Source: Cotesia glomerata | Taxonomy: Eukaryota; Arthropoda; Insecta; Hymenoptera; Braconidae | Direction of reading: 5' to 3' | NCBI RefSeq assembly: GCF_020080835.1 | Contig: NC_058164.1 | Span: 2,728,001 to 2,792,000, forward strand | Length of the DNA: 64,000 bases | Part shown: positions 1 to 11,280 of the stretch, in pieces | Numbering within the stretch: the stretch's first letter is position 1 | Layout of the letters: the number at the start of each line of letters is the position of its first letter | Notes under the pieces: generated by a model | What the model saw: the letters and a program-made list of their open reading frames with translations, nothing else | What the model was told of the DNA's origin: nothing | Databases searched by the model: none | Position numbers and translations under genes: made by a program

Positions 1-150
1 ATATCGGCATGATTCCCATAATATATAGGAATGGTTCCCATAATATATAGAAATAGTTTCTATAATATTATAGGAACCATTCCTATAATATTATAGGAAC
101 TATTCCTATAATATTATCGGAACCATTCTCATAATATTATAGTGATGATG
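1..150. repeat. AT-rich ~23-bp tandem repeat, array 1
   Basis: Imperfect units of about 23 bp, with core ATAATATTATAGGAACCATT, repeat head to tail. Each unit has internal dyad symmetry around the ATAATATTAT core, and the array is cut by the window edge. The same unit recurs at about 722-960, so the intervening ~570 bp may be a later insertion or a decayed part of one array. No coding potential is seen. Confidence 0.8.
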
Positions 151-721
151 CCTAATAATATTGAGATATTTATCATTACAACTCAAGTTATTTGTGACTT
201 CGATGACCACTTTGAAGCATTTTAAATTATTAGTAATTTCGATAATTTTACTTGCTTCCCTATAACATCATTTGAAATATGTAAAGTAAGTAATATTGTT
301 CATATAAACAATAAAAGTTACATACCCAAAAGGTGGATTTAATAAATGTTCAACGTGTGGATTGTAAATAAATAATTTGTTTTAAAAATAAAATGAAATT
401 GTAATAATAAACAATGAATTTCCATATCTGCTTTGCTCCTCTAATTGTATAGTGAGAAAATATCCCTTTTATTAGAGAAACTTTAGAATTTCTACAATAT
501 TTTTCAATATTATCTAACACAATAATAACTGAATTGGAATAAACAATTTAAGATAAAGTAAATACGTGAATAAAAATTATGAAAAAGAAATTTTTTCACT
601 TTAGTGAAAGATCAATTTTTATTTACAAAAAAAAATTTATTAGCAAAAGAATATATAATAATTACTTTGCATTTTTGATGTGATTGCTCCATTATTATGA
701 ACATAAACATTTTTCTATTAT
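151..721. other. AT-rich DNA between two tandem arrays, no gene seen
   Basis: Low-complexity AT-rich sequence without a supported reading frame. It separates two arrays of the same 23-bp unit. Confidence 0.5.
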
Positions 722-962
722 TATGTGCGTCATTCCCATAATATCATAGGAACCATTTCTATAATATTATAGGAACCATTCCTTTAATAATATAGGGATC
801 ATTCCTATAATATTATAGGAACCATTCCCAAAATATATTGAAGCTATTCCATTACTGTATAGGAATGTTCAATAAATTATGGGTATAGTTCCCATAATGA
901 GCATAAGATTGATACCTATAATGATAATTTTATTATAGAAACCATTCCCATAATTTTTAGAA
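722..962. repeat. AT-rich ~23-bp tandem repeat, array 2
   Basis: Same unit as the array at the window start (ATAATATTATAGGAACCATT and variants), six or more diverged copies that decay toward the right. It abuts the left end of the GAAGGATTTAG-ended MITE. Confidence 0.75.
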
Positions 963-1535
963 AGGTTCCTATAAATTTATCTCCATGTAGAAGGATTTAG
1001 TACGGAGTACTAAAATGATTTAGTAAGAAAATTTTTATTTATTTATTTGGGAGAAACAAATATTTTGTACCCATCAATATTATTTGTTACAGTTTAATAA
1101 ATGATTTCTTTATATAAACAAAGCTTTATTACATGTAAATAAATATTTATTTCCAGCAAAAAATATTTAGTAACAGGTACTAAATATTTTTTTGGAAAGT
1201 ATTGTCGGTAGATGGCTATGTTTTAATTCCAATGTTTATGTGATACATAACCTATTCACTAACTTAAATTATTTTATTCAGCTCGATTTTGGGAAATTTA
1301 TCAAACCTTTGAAAACACACATACTCCCAATAAATGGCTTCTATTTATGTCTTTTATTATTATGTCTTTTCTCAGTGGAGTTTAGTTTACATTTTTCAAT
1401 TTGTCTATTATTAATATGTTGATAACTTGTTTGATTTTAAATTTTATAAATGTCTCAAACAAAAAAATATAATTTAATGAGATTCTTTTCTTTATAATAC
1501 CTTTTATTTTTACTAAAAATTATTTATTTTAATTA

Positions 1536-2148
1536 CAGTCGACTCCCAATAATTTGAAACTCCAGGGACCAGAGATAAATTTCAAATTATCAAGAGTTCA
1601 AAATAACAAGTGTTTAAATAACCACGAGGGGGAGGAGGGACTGAAAGAAATAAAAATTTGATCAAAATTCGTCATTTATTATTTCTATATTATTATTATG
1701 TATTAACAATTAAATTCAATAATACAATTATTCCCAAATTTTCATTTCAAAAAGAAGTCTGTAATCTTTTTTTGAGTGAGTGACTTCAGTTTATCATTGT
1801 CCAAAGAATTTTCGATAGTGGTGAGAGCTGCGAAGTAATCATCATTAGGGAATGCGAACTTACTCATATCTCATTTATGTAAACAATTGACAAGTCTTTA
1901 CATGTATGTAAACAAATGACAGGTATGTCCATGATAAACGCTTCAAATTACAGAGAGCAGGGAAGCCCGGATTTCAAATTATCACATGTTGGTGAGCAAG
2001 ATAATATTCCTTTAACTTCAAATTACCGAAGGGACCAATTATCATTGATTTTATTCAATTTATCAAGTATTTTTCAAGGGACCGGAAAAATTTTTCAAAT
2101 TATCGAGAGATTCAAATTAACGAGTGTCAAATTATCGAGAGTAGACTG
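1536..2148 (-). mobile_element. Tigger/pogo-type DNA transposon remnant, TA target site
   Basis: The termini are inverted: CAGTCGACTCCCAATAATTT on the left against AAATTATCGAGAGTAGACTG on the right. They are flanked by TA at 1534-1535 and 2149-2150. CAGTCGA-type ends with a TA duplication are typical of pogo/Tigger members of the Tc1-mariner superfamily. Long sub-terminal stretches of 'TTCAAATTATC' are also inverted between the two sides. The 613-bp length shows an internally deleted copy. It carries a readable tail of transposase on the minus strand and sits inside an older MITE. Confidence 0.8.
1742..1867 (-). pseudogene. C-terminal tail of a pogo/Tigger transposase
   Basis: On the minus strand 41 codons remain open up to a stop. 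The fragment ends in the motif KKITDFFLK, preceded by an acidic and Leu-rich stretch containing FAALTTIENSLDND. A short '(I)TDFF' tail after an acidic linker is the usual carboxyl end of Tigger/Jerky-type (CENP-B related) transposases. The DDE core and the HTH domains are absent, so this is a non-functional remnant. Its orientation and position within CAGTCGA inverted ends agree with the classification of the surrounding element. Confidence 0.65.
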
Positions 2149-2419
2149 TATTTTGATTTATTTTAAATTAAAAAGTTGCGTTACACGCTAAAATTAGTTA
2201 AAAAATTAATTTCTTTGATACCAATAAACGATTTATTGAGTAGCAATAAATAATTTGTTAATTACTACTAAATATTCATTTGGTAGAACTAAATGGGCTT
2301 TAATAAATGATTTAGTACCTATTACTAAATATTTGGTAATGAAAGGTTTGTTACTAAATCATTTAGTATCTGTTACTAAATCTTATTAAATAGAACTAAA
2401 TCCTTCTATCAGTATACAA

Positions 2420-3734
2420 AAAAAATCAACACTAAAAAGTTTTTGAACATTTTTTTACAAGTGTATGAGTTTAATATTAATTTGACCGCTGTGATTTTAT
2501 TATTAAGTTTGATAGAAAAAACCACAAACGTTTTTAACGATAAAAAAATATTCACCTCAAAAGAATTTATCAAGCATTTTATATGGACGCGTAAATTTTT
2601 TGCTAACGAGTTTTGAGTCGTCAAAAGCGAGAAAAAAATTTTAAACTATCCGCACGGCATGATTCCGTTTAATCAGGCTCTCAATCGGCAGATCGATAAC
2701 GGAAGGTCCTTTGATATGGAAATTTAAAAAAAAGGATCAAGGTGAATATGGAAAAATAAAAATCGTAAAATCAAATACCCTCAACTTTCTCGAAGGTTTT
2801 TTAGATGTAAATACATCAAATATACGAGCTATGAATAACGGAATGAAGAAAATAAAAAGAATACCTTGCAGAAATGAATTGTAAATAAGTGCGGTAAACG
2901 ACCGAACAATTGATTCAGTGCAATGAACGAAAAATACAAACACAAAGAAGAAAATAGAAAAAAAAAGCACTATTAGACTAAAAAAGCTTCGAGTCTACGG
3001 TCGTGCTTTGTTTGAAATTCTTATTCATTCAACTAACAACTCGACAGCACTCGAGACATCGATAGATTCAAGAAGTTCCAAAGTTTCGATCTTCGTTTGT
3101 ATTTATTTTTTATTATCATCATTTGATATTATTTATTCATTTATTCAAATATTTATTTATTTGTCTTTACTTCATCGAAAAAAATGTCTCTTCTTTTACT
3201 TTTTCACACAAAGAAAATAATTAACCGCTAAAATGTTTATCAAATAGCAAGAGCGACGTCAAACGATTAAACCACTGGCACTTTTAGTTTATTCCACTCT
3301 TTTTTCTGTAAGCTCAGTCTCATTTTTACTCAACATTCAGCTCAACTTTCAATGTAAGAGGGTTGCGCGACACAGAAGTACTTTATGTAATTAGTTTGTT
3401 TACTGCATAATGATCTTCAATGTGTCAGACTGTTTTTACGTTTACTGAGTTTCAAAAAAATTTTTAATTAATACATTTTTATTATGAGCAGAAAAAAAAA
3501 TCTAGAAAAAAAAGAAGAAAGCTTAGAGTTGTTACGAATTATTTTTTCATTACTTTCAAGTACGATTGGTTTTTAGTTTGATATGTAAGTTACAAGATAA
3601 AAATTAATTTTTTACTCTCTTAATGAGCTTATCTGACATTTTTTAATTTACTTATCTACTAAACTGATTTTAGATTTAATTGACATGGAAATTGACGTAC
3701 GCATTTTTATAGAAAAAAAAAAATTTTTTTTTAT
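2420..3734. other. AT-rich DNA, no gene or classified repeat seen
   Basis: Open frames here are rich in Phe/Ile/Lys, as expected for chance frames in AT-rich DNA. No conserved domain or splice-supported exon is apparent. Confidence 0.5.
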
Positions 3735-4121
3735 TGCACGCCTCATAAGCGAAGCGGATGAGGTTGCGCTCTACACTCGCCTTACAAAAATTAAGCGATT
3801 TCTTGAACTAAAATTGTCTCTATTTATTTTCTATCACTCTTGTAGAACAATATTTACACATAAATGTCATGAAAAAACACTAGTTTTAACACTTATAACA
3901 TTTTTAAAAGATATTTTGCTTTTTAAATAAATAAAAAAAAAGGTTTAAAAAATTATTCCGTGGACGTTCGGCTGTCAAATGTATGTATGAAAACTTGCCT
4001 AGTCACAGTAACTGCCGAAAAACTTAACTGATCAAGTCCATCTTTTTTTATACGCTTCAGTATGATCTAAAACTAAGTCCTTTCGAAGATCATGATTTAA
4101 TTCAATGTAGTTTATTTGTAA

Positions 4122-4692
4122 CTAACTGTTACTCGCCCGCTTCGCTGGGCGCTTTATAGAATTGCATTTTTAGATCTAGACTTGAAATTTAATAAGAGTA
4201 TTGTTTTGACTTTCACAGATTCCCAATTCTGTCGAATTGTCATACACCTTTTATTCATGTAATTATTCTAGCTAATATTCATTGTAACTTTCAATGTGCA
4301 ATCATTATAACATTCTCGTGTCTTTCTTACAAAAATGAATAATAATTGATATAAAAAAAAAAATTTGTAATGAGCATTGACAGTTTCAGTTAAAGAAATT
4401 GCAGGTCTCATAAGTGAAGAAATCTGCCTAGTATATAAATATAACCAATAGAATTAAAAAATTTATTTTAAACAAATAACAATCGAATAGAATAAATTTA
4501 GTTACAATAAAAATTCATTATTTCTAAGTCAAAAAAATATAGGTTCCGGATAAATAATCACCACCATATTATATACTAAAACTTTCTCCGAAACACGCTG
4601 CATCTTATGGTATAAGTATTATTCCGATCGGTTCAGTAGTTTTCAAAGTATAACCGGACAAAAAAAACCGGCTCTCCATTTATTAGTATAGA
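4122..4692 (-). mobile_element. Non-autonomous Helitron, minus orientation
   Basis: Read on the minus strand it starts 5'-TCTATACTAATAAATGGAG and ends with a GC-rich hairpin (GCGCCCAGCGAAGCGGGCG) followed by AGTAACAGTTAG. Helitrons begin with TC, end with CTRR after a short hairpin, and insert between A and T without target duplication. Here the terminal CTAG has become TTAG. A close inverted copy with an intact CTAG end lies at 40423-40992. No Rep/helicase coding is present. Confidence 0.8.
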
Positions 4693-4724
4693 TTAGCAAT
4701 AAACTAAAAATCCACTTATCGTTT

Positions 4725-4769
4725 GTATATATATACATATATATAGTTGTTGATATATATATATATATA

Positions 4770-4805
<36 letters not shown>
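4725..4805. repeat. (TA)n microsatellite
   Basis: Long runs of alternating T and A, interrupted by short GTTG and GCGC breaks. Located in the right part of the GCACGCCTCATAA-ended repeat. Confidence 0.9.
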
Positions 4806-5006
4806 GTAAATAAGGTTCGTTTACAATACATACGCAGTATCTTTCTTTTCTGAATGGACAATCGCGCGAAAGATTTAAAAGTATTTTTTGTATTTTATTT
4901 TAATCAATTTTATTACGGAAAATGAGATTATGAGGCGTGCATTTTTGGATTTTCTAAACTTTTTTTTTATATGCAGCTCGATCTGATTATTTTTGGCTAT
5001 ATAAGG

Positions 5007-5014
5007 GTATATAT
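5007..5014. repeat. Left 8-bp target-site duplication GTATATAT
   Basis: GTATATAT directly precedes the left terminus TAGACTGGGCC and recurs at 11273-11280 immediately after the right terminus. An 8-bp duplication is characteristic of hAT-superfamily insertion. Confidence 0.85.
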
Positions 5015-5742
5015 TAGACTGGGCCAAAAAAACTGACTATTTTTTTTTTCTATCGATACTGTGAAAATATCATTCATGATGATAAAAAAAAATTATTGTG
5101 CAAGTTTGAGTCCTTAATAATAATATTAAGGGGTGTATCGTTACGACTATTGATTTTTCAACAGTAATCGCATTTTTTACTCAAAATTCGTTAATTATCA
5201 ATCTGAAAAATTTTAGCGATATGTATTCTTATAGGAAATTAAATTTCCTAAAAAAAAGTTATCTTTGTAAATTACTGTAAAACAAGCCGTTTCCTTGTAA
5301 TCATGCCTTAAACAAAGATTTATTTTTTCAATTTTGCGTTTCAATTTTGGATTTTTGTAGCTACCAGAAATATCAATATTTTTACAATTTAAAATACTTA
5401 TTTTCAAAGGAAATTTAATGCTCTACAAAAAAAGGTCTCTTAACATTTTTGATTAAATTCACTCCTTTCAAAGTTATTCGACGTTGAAGTTAAATTCAAA
5501 AATAATTTATCGGTTTTTTCGCGTTACACATGATTTTCTCCTTTTGATTGAAAAATTTATGACTTTAATATTGAGAATAATTTTTTTGTTGGAAGACTAA
5601 ATTTTTTTATAAAATCATAATTTACCAATGTATTATTTTTGCTTTTTAACGATTAATTATCGACATAAATTCATTTTTACTGTAAATATCTAACTCCAAA
5701 AATAAAATAAATTCGGTCCCGTTATTATAAATTATTTATTTG
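5015..5742 (+). repeat. Left terminal inverted repeat of the hAT-like element
   Basis: Begins TAGACTGGGCC and matches the reverse complement of 10561-11272 almost throughout, up to ATTATAAATTATTTATTTG at 5724-5742. Small indels in A/T runs are the main differences. The 64-codon minus frame inside it has no recognisable similarity and is probably chance. Confidence 0.85.
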
Positions 5743-6524
5743 TATAGGATATATTTTTTTTTCTATAAACTTACACTTTTAAACTTCCGTTTTTAGCCCT
5801 CTTGTTGTTTTGTCCTTTTTAATGTCAACGAGAATTTAATTTTACTCTCCCTCCACGATTACATTTGTAAGTGTTTATTAGCGAAGTCGACCACCTGAAA
5901 ATGACCTTGAAAGTTTCACGTTACAGCGCTGCGAGTTATCGTGAGCTTTTTCCGTAATCTGTTACCGAAGCTGAAAACATAGCCTTCCTTTCTCCCACCA
6001 CCTTGCTTCTATTATTGCGCTTTTCAAAAAGGGAATACTATCCGTGTATAATAACTTTGATTTCCTTTGATCGGAAAATGACCTTGATTGTTATACGCTA
6101 CAGCGCTGCCTTCTTCACGCCAAAGCGCTGCGAGGTATCGTGAGCTTTTCCGTAATCTATTACTGAAGCTGAAAATATAGCCTTTCTTCACTCCCCACCC
6201 CTCAAGCTTTTTATCATTGCATTGTTCAAAAAAATGAATACTCTTTGTGCATAATTACTTTGATTCTATTCTTCATTGTGCAAAGTAACTTAAACGTTGT
6301 CAACGCAAATTTGAGTTTTCATTAAGTATTTATTTATTGTTTGGTATATAATTTTCTTCTTTATTTCTTTAGATTGTTTAATTGTAATTGATAGTTTGAA
6401 TTTATTTATGGTATCTAATTGTTTCAGTATTACAAATTAAGCTGTTTAGTTAATTCTGTGTTTGTGAATTGTTTCATTACGTTACTTTGTAACGTTTAAG
6501 TTCGATTTGATAAAAACTCGCCAC

Positions 6525-9500
6525 TATGTCATTGGAGAAAACTTATTTAATCGGTGTTCCTATTGAGAAAATTAATAACCGTAAGCTTCCGACTGTCAAA
6601 GAAGTTTTATCATTATTTTTTATCAACATAAAGTTCTCAAATTAAAAATTTATGATAGTGCTTCAAAACTGCTAGTGTCGTTCAAGACTGCTGGAATAAT
6701 TTGCAGATTTCAACTTCTGGTTTTTGCAACATTGTAAAGAAAAATAATTAGTATTTTCAAAAAGTGGAAATATTTACTGTGCAATCGCAAAAATCACGTG
6801 CTCAAAACAAAGAGAAAATAGCTTTGAAAAAACTCGAACAATTATTTGACATCGCTGGGAAGAATAGTTTAAAAGGTTTCGATAGAAATAATAATATTGA
6901 TTTTCAACTTCCAATGTCTTCAAATCTGCAAGAAAATAATAATAATATCTCAGACGAAAAACACGAAGAAATAATGGAAATAGAGGCGATAGGGTACGTA
7001 TTCATTAATAATAGTTTAATAAAGTCAAAATAACTATTTTGTACCGTGCTAATAATAAGTTACTATGTTCTAATGAATAAATACTTATCTAAATTATTAT
7101 ATTCAATAAATTTTTAAGTTTTACACAAAGTAAGAAAAAATTCTTCAATAAAGAATCAATTTTCTCAACTGATGAAAATATATCTAAGAAAACTAAAATA
7201 ATTTGATTCAAATCGAATTGTTTTAGGCCAATGAAATTATTTCACGCTCGAAAAATCTCAGATTTTCCTAAAATTTATATGGCTGATGATATAATCTTTT
7301 TTTTCTGTACAATTAACTTAAATTATGTTAAGATTGACAATTTTATAACTTATTTTTTGCATATTTTCTACACAAAAATAATATTTTAGTAGTTAATTGC
7401 CTTGCAAACTTACACAATTGTGTAATTTTTATCATACTCTTACAAAAATTAAGGAAGTAAGAAAGAAATCCAAGTATTCGGAGGATTTCCAACAGGCTGT
7501 AACTTGTGAAAAATTATCGTACAGTAAATAAAAAAAGGAAATTGCAGCAAATTTTGATTAGGCAATTGATTTTTTAAAAAACTACGAAAAGCCCTTTTTT
7601 GTTGCTTTTTAAATTCATGTAATGATTAAAAAAAAATTTTTTTTCAAAAAATCAATGGCTAATTCTTGTAGAAAATTCATCCAAGTTTTCAAAACCCATC
7701 TTGAATTTTCTTTACGATCATTGGTTGCTGAGGTATTGATAATCAAAGACAGAATGGTCTTTTTTCATTAAAACGCCGATATCTCAGCGAGAAATGCTCA
7801 AATCGAGGTTTTCAAACTAACAAATCGAAGCTCAATGAGCAAGATATCCAGTCCATATAGAGATTAAATCAAAAAATTTTTTCCAAATCCATAAGCTAAG
7901 AATAAAACCAAAAAATTTCAAAAATTTTTATCTCGGTAGATTTCTTAAGATTAGGAATAAAAAAATTTTTGGAACTCAGATCCAAAAATAAAATACTGAG
8001 AGCTGCAATTTGCTTTTTTTTTATTTGTTGTACGATAGTTTTTTTATAAGTTACAGACTGTTGAAAATACCCCAAATATTTTGATTTTTTTCTTGCTCCC
8101 TTATTTTTTGTAAGAAGTGTATTTTCTATTTAACAATGTCAAAATAATTTATATTTTTCAGAAGACACCTCTCGTGATTATAACAGTAATGATGATTGTG
8201 ATGCTACAACATCTAGTCAGGAGTTGCAATCAAAGTCAGATTCATTTATGAGTCAAAATTCAAATGTGTCTAACTTTGAAACAGATTTTTTAACAGCAAA
8301 ACGGACACCAAAATTAATATTATGACGCCAGAATTAGCTGCTGCACTGGATCGTGGTAATGGGCAGCCGAAGCGCCACATATGTTTTGGCAGCTACTTTA
8401 AAAGTGTGGGATTCGATACTGGAATGTAAATTTGAGTTATAAAACTATTCAACGACAGCGTATAATTCATCGGAAAGAAATTGCTAAAGGCTTAAAAGAA
8501 GACTTAAAATTCAATGACAATTATGTGGTCCATTGGGATGGTAAACTGCTAAGTGATATTGTTGGGACAGAAACAGTAGATAGGCTTCCGGTGCTTTTAA
8601 CATCGTCTGGCAGTGAACAGCTATTGGGTATTCCAAAATTAATTCAGGATCTGGGATTGAGCAAGCTTTAGCTGTATACTCAACTATGGAGCAATGGGTG
8701 TCAGTAATTACATAAAAGCGATATGCTTTGATACTGCAGCAACCAATACGGGTAAATTTTAATTATTAGTCTTATTTACTTGAAAAGCTCAGATTTGAAA
8801 AAGTAGAGAAAAATTATACTTAAGATCTTTTCACAATTATTTTTTCAATATTCCAATTAAAAACCTCTAAAACCGACAAGTTGATTTTTTGCCAAAAATA
8901 AAGTTTTCTGTGGTCAGATGATAATATTTAAAAATAAACTTTATTACAAAAATTAACTCCACTGATTGTTATATTTTCAGAATTTATGGAAGTAATATAG
9001 TTCAAAATAAAAATCACTTGATTTGCCATTCATGTTTCTAATCAAATCTTTTATCTTTCTAATCTATAGGAATTCATCATGGCGCTGGCGTAGAGCTTGA
9101 GAAAATTCTGAAACGAAAGCTTATATGGTTACCCTGTCGTCATCATGTAATTGAACTTGTCATAAAAGGCGTTTTTGAAGCTTACTGGCCAGTACAATCA
9201 GGTCCGAACGTTCCATTTTTAATCGATTTAAAATCGGTTGAATAAAATCAACACATCCAAATATAACGCTGGCATCAACGATAAGATAGTGGCTAATATA
9301 CTATTAAACAAAAAGATGAACTATTAAGTTTTATCGATAATTATTCGCAGGTATATTTTGAGTTGTTATTTGAGTTGTAAAGTACACAGAAAAACTTTTT
9401 GGTCAAAGAAAATTTTCATTTTAGGCAAGATAGTGTTCTTTTTAATAATTTTCTTAATTCAAGTTGACCACGTTTTTGTGTACAATAATTTAAAAAATCT

Positions 9501-10250
9501 CCAGTTCTCATGTAAAGATATTACCTTTCAATAATAACAGAAATGATCATATTTTTTGCAGAAATTTCTTCCAAGAAATGACTATCGAGAATTTTTGAGT
9601 TATCATCTATTTTCTTGGGAGCTACGCCAAAGCGATAATTACACTTTTAAATGTCCGGGAGCAATGAGTCATGCTCGTTGGATGTCGAAGGCGATTTATT
9701 GTTTGAAAATATTTATTTTTCGAACAGAGTTTAAGATTACACCTAAAGAGTTAAATAATCTTCGTCATATTTGTATTTTCATAGTTACAACTTATATAAA
9801 AGCTTGGTTTACTTCATCCTCGGCAATTTTGGTCTAAATAATGATTTGACTTTGATGCAACAATTGATATTATATAACAAAATAAACTCGACTGTATCGC
9901 AAGTTGCTCTCAAGAAAATGGTGAGATATTTATGGTATTTGAGTGATCAATTAGCCATAATGTCTCTATTTGATGATTCTATTGACCTGACTGTGAAGAA
10001 AAATGATTGAAAATCTAATAAATAATAAATCATCAAATACTAAAACCAGAAAATATGAAGTAGCAAGCGATTCAGATGAATTGTTAGAAAAGATATCAGT
10101 GACTTCATTTCTGTAGAATCGCTCACCATATTCAAAGAATTTGATTTGCCGTATGATTTTATCGATGAAGACATAAGCAATTGGTCCAATAATGATAGTT
10201 TTCAAGAGTGTAAGGAATTTTGGAAAATTAGTTGTCGTCAATGATGTTGC
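6525..10250 (+). pseudogene. Decayed hAT-like transposase (LFDIA / CRHH family)
   Basis: Several plus-strand blocks line up in the order expected of one protein. From the ATG at 6525 a block starts MSLEKTYLIGVPIEKIN and continues to LPTVKEVLSLFF before a frameshift. A block ending in KIALKKLEQLFDIAG (about 6764-6870) follows. Next is MTPELAAALDRGNGQPK (about 8320), then a frame with HWDGKLLSDIVG and LPVLLTSS (8432-8671). After that come FDTAATNTG (about 8728-8755), LIWLPCRHHVIEL (about 9121-9160), and a block containing CPGAMSHARWMSKAIY (9556-9837). The FD and CRHH motifs suggest an RNase H-like transposase core, as in hAT proteins. Frameshifts, stops and an inserted palindrome show that it is dead. 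Some gaps may be true introns. Confidence 0.7.
7439..8115. mobile_element. Palindromic MITE nested in the hAT-like element
   Basis: Left arm CTTACAAAAATTAAGGAAG, and CAACAGGCTGTAACTTGTG further in, are mirrored on the right as inverted CAACAGTCTGTAACTTATA and TTACAAAAAATAAGGGAGC. Arms are about 120 bp around an AT-rich centre. The element interrupts the order of transposase blocks, between the LFDIA block and the MTPELAAALD block. It is therefore probably a later insertion, although a position inside an original intron cannot be excluded. Confidence 0.6.
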
Positions 10251-10560
10251 AGAACGTGGCGCATCATTAATTGAAGATTACAATAAGTGTCTCAATTAAA
10301 AACGAAGAACAACTTCAGTATTTGTTGTTAGTCGTTAGTGAACACCGGAAAAAATACCCAAATTGTAATAAAAGTAATTTGATTGAATAATTATTTTTTC
10401 AACTGATCATTTGCCATGATTTGATAACAATTAAAGAATTTTTTTGTAAAATATAAATTATAAGTGAAAATAAAATGATTTTTTATCTCTTTTATTGATT
10501 TAATTTGTTTTGACTTATTATTCAATTTTTTCTGTAAGTAAAAGTATGTCACTAGGGCAA

Positions 10561-11272
10561 CAAATAATTTATAATAAAGGGACCGAATTTATTTTACTAT
10601 TGGAGTTAGTTAAATACAGTAAAATGAATTTATGTCGATAATTAATCGTTAAAAAGCAAAATAATACATTGGTAAATTATGATTTTATAAAAAATTTAGT
10701 CTTCCAACAAAAAAATTATTCTCAATATTAAAGTCATAAATTTTTCAATCAAAAGGAAAAAATCATGTAACGCGAAAAACGATAAATTATTTTGAATTTA
10801 ACTTCAACGTCGAATAACTTTGAAAGGAGTGAATTTAATCAAAAATGTTAAGAGACCTTTTGTAGAGCATTAAATTTCCTTTGAAACTAAGTATTTTAAA
10901 TTGTAAAAATATTGATATTTCTGGTAGCTACAAAATCCAAAATTGAAACGCAAAATTGAAAAAATAAATCTTTGTTTAAGGCATGATTACAAGGAAACGG
11001 CTTGTTTTACAGTAATTTACAAAGATAACTTTTTTTTAGGAAATTTAATTTCCTATAAGAATACATATCGCTAAAATTTTTCAGATTGATAATTAACGAA
11101 TTTTGAGTAAAAAATGCGATTACTGTTGAAAAATCAATAGTCGTAACGATACACCCCTTAATATTATTATTAAGGACTCAAACTTGCACAATAATTTTTT
11201 TTTATCATCATGAATGATATTTTCACAGTATCGATAGAAAAAAAAAATAGTCAGTTTTTTTGGCCCAGTCTA
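10561..11272 (-). repeat. Right terminal inverted repeat of the hAT-like element
   Basis: Reverse complement of the left arm, ending GGCCCAGTCTA at 11272 and followed by the second GTATATAT. Confidence 0.85.
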
Positions 11273-11280
11273 GTATATAT

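Larger units (their letters stand above)
980..2416. mobile_element. MITE with GAAGGATTTAG ends, interrupted by a Tigger-like element
   Basis: The left end reads TAGAAGGATTTAGTA and the right end is its reverse complement (CTAAATCCTTCTATCAGTA). Sub-terminal sequence on both sides is rich in TTTAGTA/TACTAAA. Ends match the MITEs at 20345-20619 and 30231-30501 (consensus CACTGATAGAAGGATTTG), which are about 270 bp long. The excess length here is explained by the nested element at 1536-2148 plus divergent AT-rich filler. The left boundary is approximate because the terminal CACTGA is degraded. Confidence 0.65.
3735..4965. mobile_element. GCACGCCTCATAA-ended repeat, host of a nested Helitron
   Basis: The left end has TGCACGCCTCATAAGCGAAG and the right end has TTATGAGGCGTGCA followed by TTTTTGGATTTTCTAAAC. 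The same pair of ends bounds related copies at about 13218-13892 and 57742-58313. A GCATGCCTTAAGCGC variant bounds 33400-34075 and 42043-42712. Related copies are 550-670 bp, so the extra ~570 bp here is the Helitron at 4122-4692. The superfamily is not known to me. A TIR-type non-autonomous DNA element is the simplest reading. Confidence 0.65.
5015..11272 (+). mobile_element. 6.26-kb hAT-like DNA transposon with ~720-bp terminal inverted repeats
   Basis: Termini are TAGACTGGGCCAAAAAAAC and its reverse complement, flanked by the identical 8-bp direct repeat GTATATAT. The inverted arms run for about 728 bp on the left (5015-5742) and 712 bp on the right (10561-11272). They stay highly similar along their length, which is far longer than usual hAT termini. 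The interior carries decayed plus-strand pieces of one transposase, interrupted by a palindromic MITE at about 7439-8115. The 8-bp duplication and terminal TAG favour the hAT superfamily. The transposase type belongs to a large, mostly unannotated family seen in aphids and Hydra, so finer classification is uncertain. Confidence 0.85.

Noticed and set aside
1916..2191. 91-codon frame as a gene
   Set aside because: It runs through the inverted end of the Tigger-like element, and its repeated sequence is the sub-terminal repeat translated.
4725..4805. Possible replication origin or satellite
   Set aside because: It is a simple TA microsatellite with no additional structure.
6764..9837. Separate small plus-strand genes at 6764, 8432 and 9556
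   Set aside because: They are consecutive fragments of one decayed transposase inside a single element bounded by inverted ends and an 8-bp duplication.
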